From Diphasiastrum complanatum (lineage: Eukaryota > Streptophyta > Lycopodiopsida > Lycopodiales > Lycopodiaceae), in contig MU835871.1 in NCBI GenBank assembly GCA_029204225.1, forward strand, positions 1 to 35,527: 35,527 bases of DNA, read 5' to 3'. A model generated the notes under the pieces. The model had not been told where the DNA came from and ran no database searches. It worked only from the letters and a program-made list of their open reading frames with translations. Of the stretch, positions 34,191 to 35,527 are shown in pieces. How positions within the stretch are numbered: position 1 is the stretch's first letter; every line of letters begins with the position of its first letter. Made by a program: the position numbers and the translations under genes.

Positions 34191-34219
34191 TGTTAGAAAT
34201 CAATGATAAACTTCATTGT
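34191..34219 (+). repeat. 29-bp direct repeat of the LTR start
   Basis: It is identical to 33784-33812. Here it runs straight into gag coding sequence, so most of an LTR and leader are missing. Confidence 0.85.
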
Positions 34220-35527
34220 CATCTTCTTCAAGAAAAAATGTAGAGAAAGATCAGCGACCTGTCCATCAAAGACAAATCCATGGCCCTGTACACCAAGAAG
34301 AAAGACTATTCCAAGGGCAAGAATCAAGTGCAGCAGCAGCAACAACAGAAGCCTCACACTCAAGGTGAGAACAGTGGATTGTGCAAGAAGCTCTTTTGCA
34401 TATATTGCAAGAGAGCCAATCATGACATCAAGGAGTGTTACATTCGCATCTACAATGAGGAAAAGAAGCAACAACAACAGTAGCCAGACTCCTCCAATGT
34501 GACGAGATTTAAGGAGCAAGATACACACCTGTTAATGGCTTTCAACAATGGCAACGAAGACCACGATAGCTGGTACCTGCACAATGGCGCTACCCAACAC
34601 ACAACCTCTCGCAAGGAATGGTTTATCGAGTATGCAGCTTACAATAGAGATCAATTCATCTACCTTGGAGATTCAAGCACCATATGCGTGGAAGACAAAG
34701 GGACAGTTAAGGTCACGTTCAAAAACAATCTTTCTATTTATGTCACCAATGTTCTTTACGTACCTTAGTTGTCAAAGAACCTATTGTCAATTCCTAAGAT
34801 GACTGATGAGGGCTACATTGTTATTTTCTCATCCGAGCAGTGTAGAATCTTCAATGAAGATACTACTCTGACTACATGCACTAGAGTCAGAAAGCTTTAC
34901 TTACTCTCTAATTCAGTTGCATTAGCTAGCATCTCAATGAAAATGTAAATGATAATGCTATTCTGTGGCATAGTCGATTTCGACACGTGAATACAAGATC
35001 ACTTTCTTTATACGTTGTAATAATTTAGTTGATATGTTGTATTTCCCTTCTTCATTAGATAGGAAATCTCCTTTTTGTGAATCATGCATCTGTGGAAAGC
35101 ATTCCGGAAGCAAGTTTTCTAAATTACATTCCATCGAAACAAAGCATGTATTGGATCTTGTACATAGCAAACTTTGTGGTCCAATGCCAACTCCGTTCTT
35201 AGGAGATGCAATCTATTTTATCATTTTCATAGATGATTATTCCAAATGGTCTACAATCATGTTCATTAAGCACAAATATGAAGCCTTTGAATGCTTCAAG
35301 AGATTCAAGGCCATGGCTGAGACACAAACGTCTACAAAAGTGAAAAAGCACTCCGAATTGATGGTGGCGACGAATACCTCTCTATTGAGATGTCCGACTA
35401 CCTGGCTGAACATGGTATTAGAAAATAGTTGACAACTTCCTATTCACCTCAAGAGAATGGGATTGCATAAGAACTGCTACAACTCAAATCCATACGAATT
35501 CTAGAAAGTACACAGAAAGAAAAGCAC
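34220..35527 (+). pseudogene. Decayed Ty1/copia gag-protease-integrase, runs off window
   Basis: The late gag part (KDKSMALYTKKKDYSKGKNQ) has a Gln run and a CX2CX4HX4C knuckle (CIYCKRANHDIKEC). The protease region DSWYLHNGATQHTT follows, with Asn where the active-site Asp of DSGA would be. The GAG-pre-integrase/HHCC region comes next (WHSRFRHVN near 34965, CESCICGKH near 35080). The integrase core starts with FIDDYSKW (first catalytic Asp about 35232). The second Asp region is out of frame after a shift near 35340, and TAG/TAA stops follow. The order matches the pol relic upstream, but whether both come from one family rests on the shared LTR start. Confidence 0.85.

Overview
The window looks like nuclear DNA from a land plant with a large, repeat-rich genome. 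One host gene occupies 12.7 kb on the minus strand. Its introns and flanks are packed with decayed LTR retrotransposons, small inverted-repeat DNA transposons and long simple repeats. The 9.3-kb intron and the density of old, nested elements would suit a gymnosperm (a fern is possible), but the sequence alone does not settle the lineage.

The host gene (19728 down to 7020, minus strand) encodes a LIKE EARLY STARVATION 1 (LESV)-type chloroplast starch-binding protein. Four coding exons (19728-19149, 17767-17037, 7726-7530, 7401-7020) join in frame with GT-AG introns into 629 residues. The parts are a transit-like N-terminus, a charged coiled coil, a linker, and the conserved tryptophan-rich starch-binding domain. 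The gene appears intact. It lies opposite in orientation to most of the plus-strand retroelements around it.

Layout. 1-2775: old repeat sequence with a Ty3 integrase scrap. 2776-5562: copy 1 of a non-autonomous Ty1/copia-like element (partial LTR, primer-binding site, gag and protease, then a coding stretch that is not integrase). 5563-7019: non-coding 3' flank of LESV. 7020-19728: LESV. Its intron 2 holds a copia pol and LTR remnant carrying an antisense 25S rRNA fragment (9514-9741), a hAT-like miniature element with a perfect 8-bp target duplication (12044-12791), a Ty3 integrase relic and a C/TC tract. Its intron 1 holds a second inverted-repeat element. 19729-20900: promoter side of LESV, with a G-box. 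20898-26302: a dispersed repeat, then a minus-strand LTR element with two LTR copies, a gag-like relic, a 96-bp minisatellite and huge GA arrays. 26352-27805: a plus-strand Ty3-type gag relic. 27818-30729: copy 2 of the non-autonomous copia element, with its 5' LTR, TATA box and primer-binding site. 30730-31812: an inverted dispersed repeat and an antisense coding relic. 31885-35527: two further decayed copia segments (pol 3' half plus LTR start, then gag-protease-integrase running off the window).

I see no operon-like or defence-like system. The points most worth a second look are the rRNA fragment inside a copia relic, the copia family that swapped integrase for another conserved reading frame, and the hAT-like element with its stacked GC hairpins.
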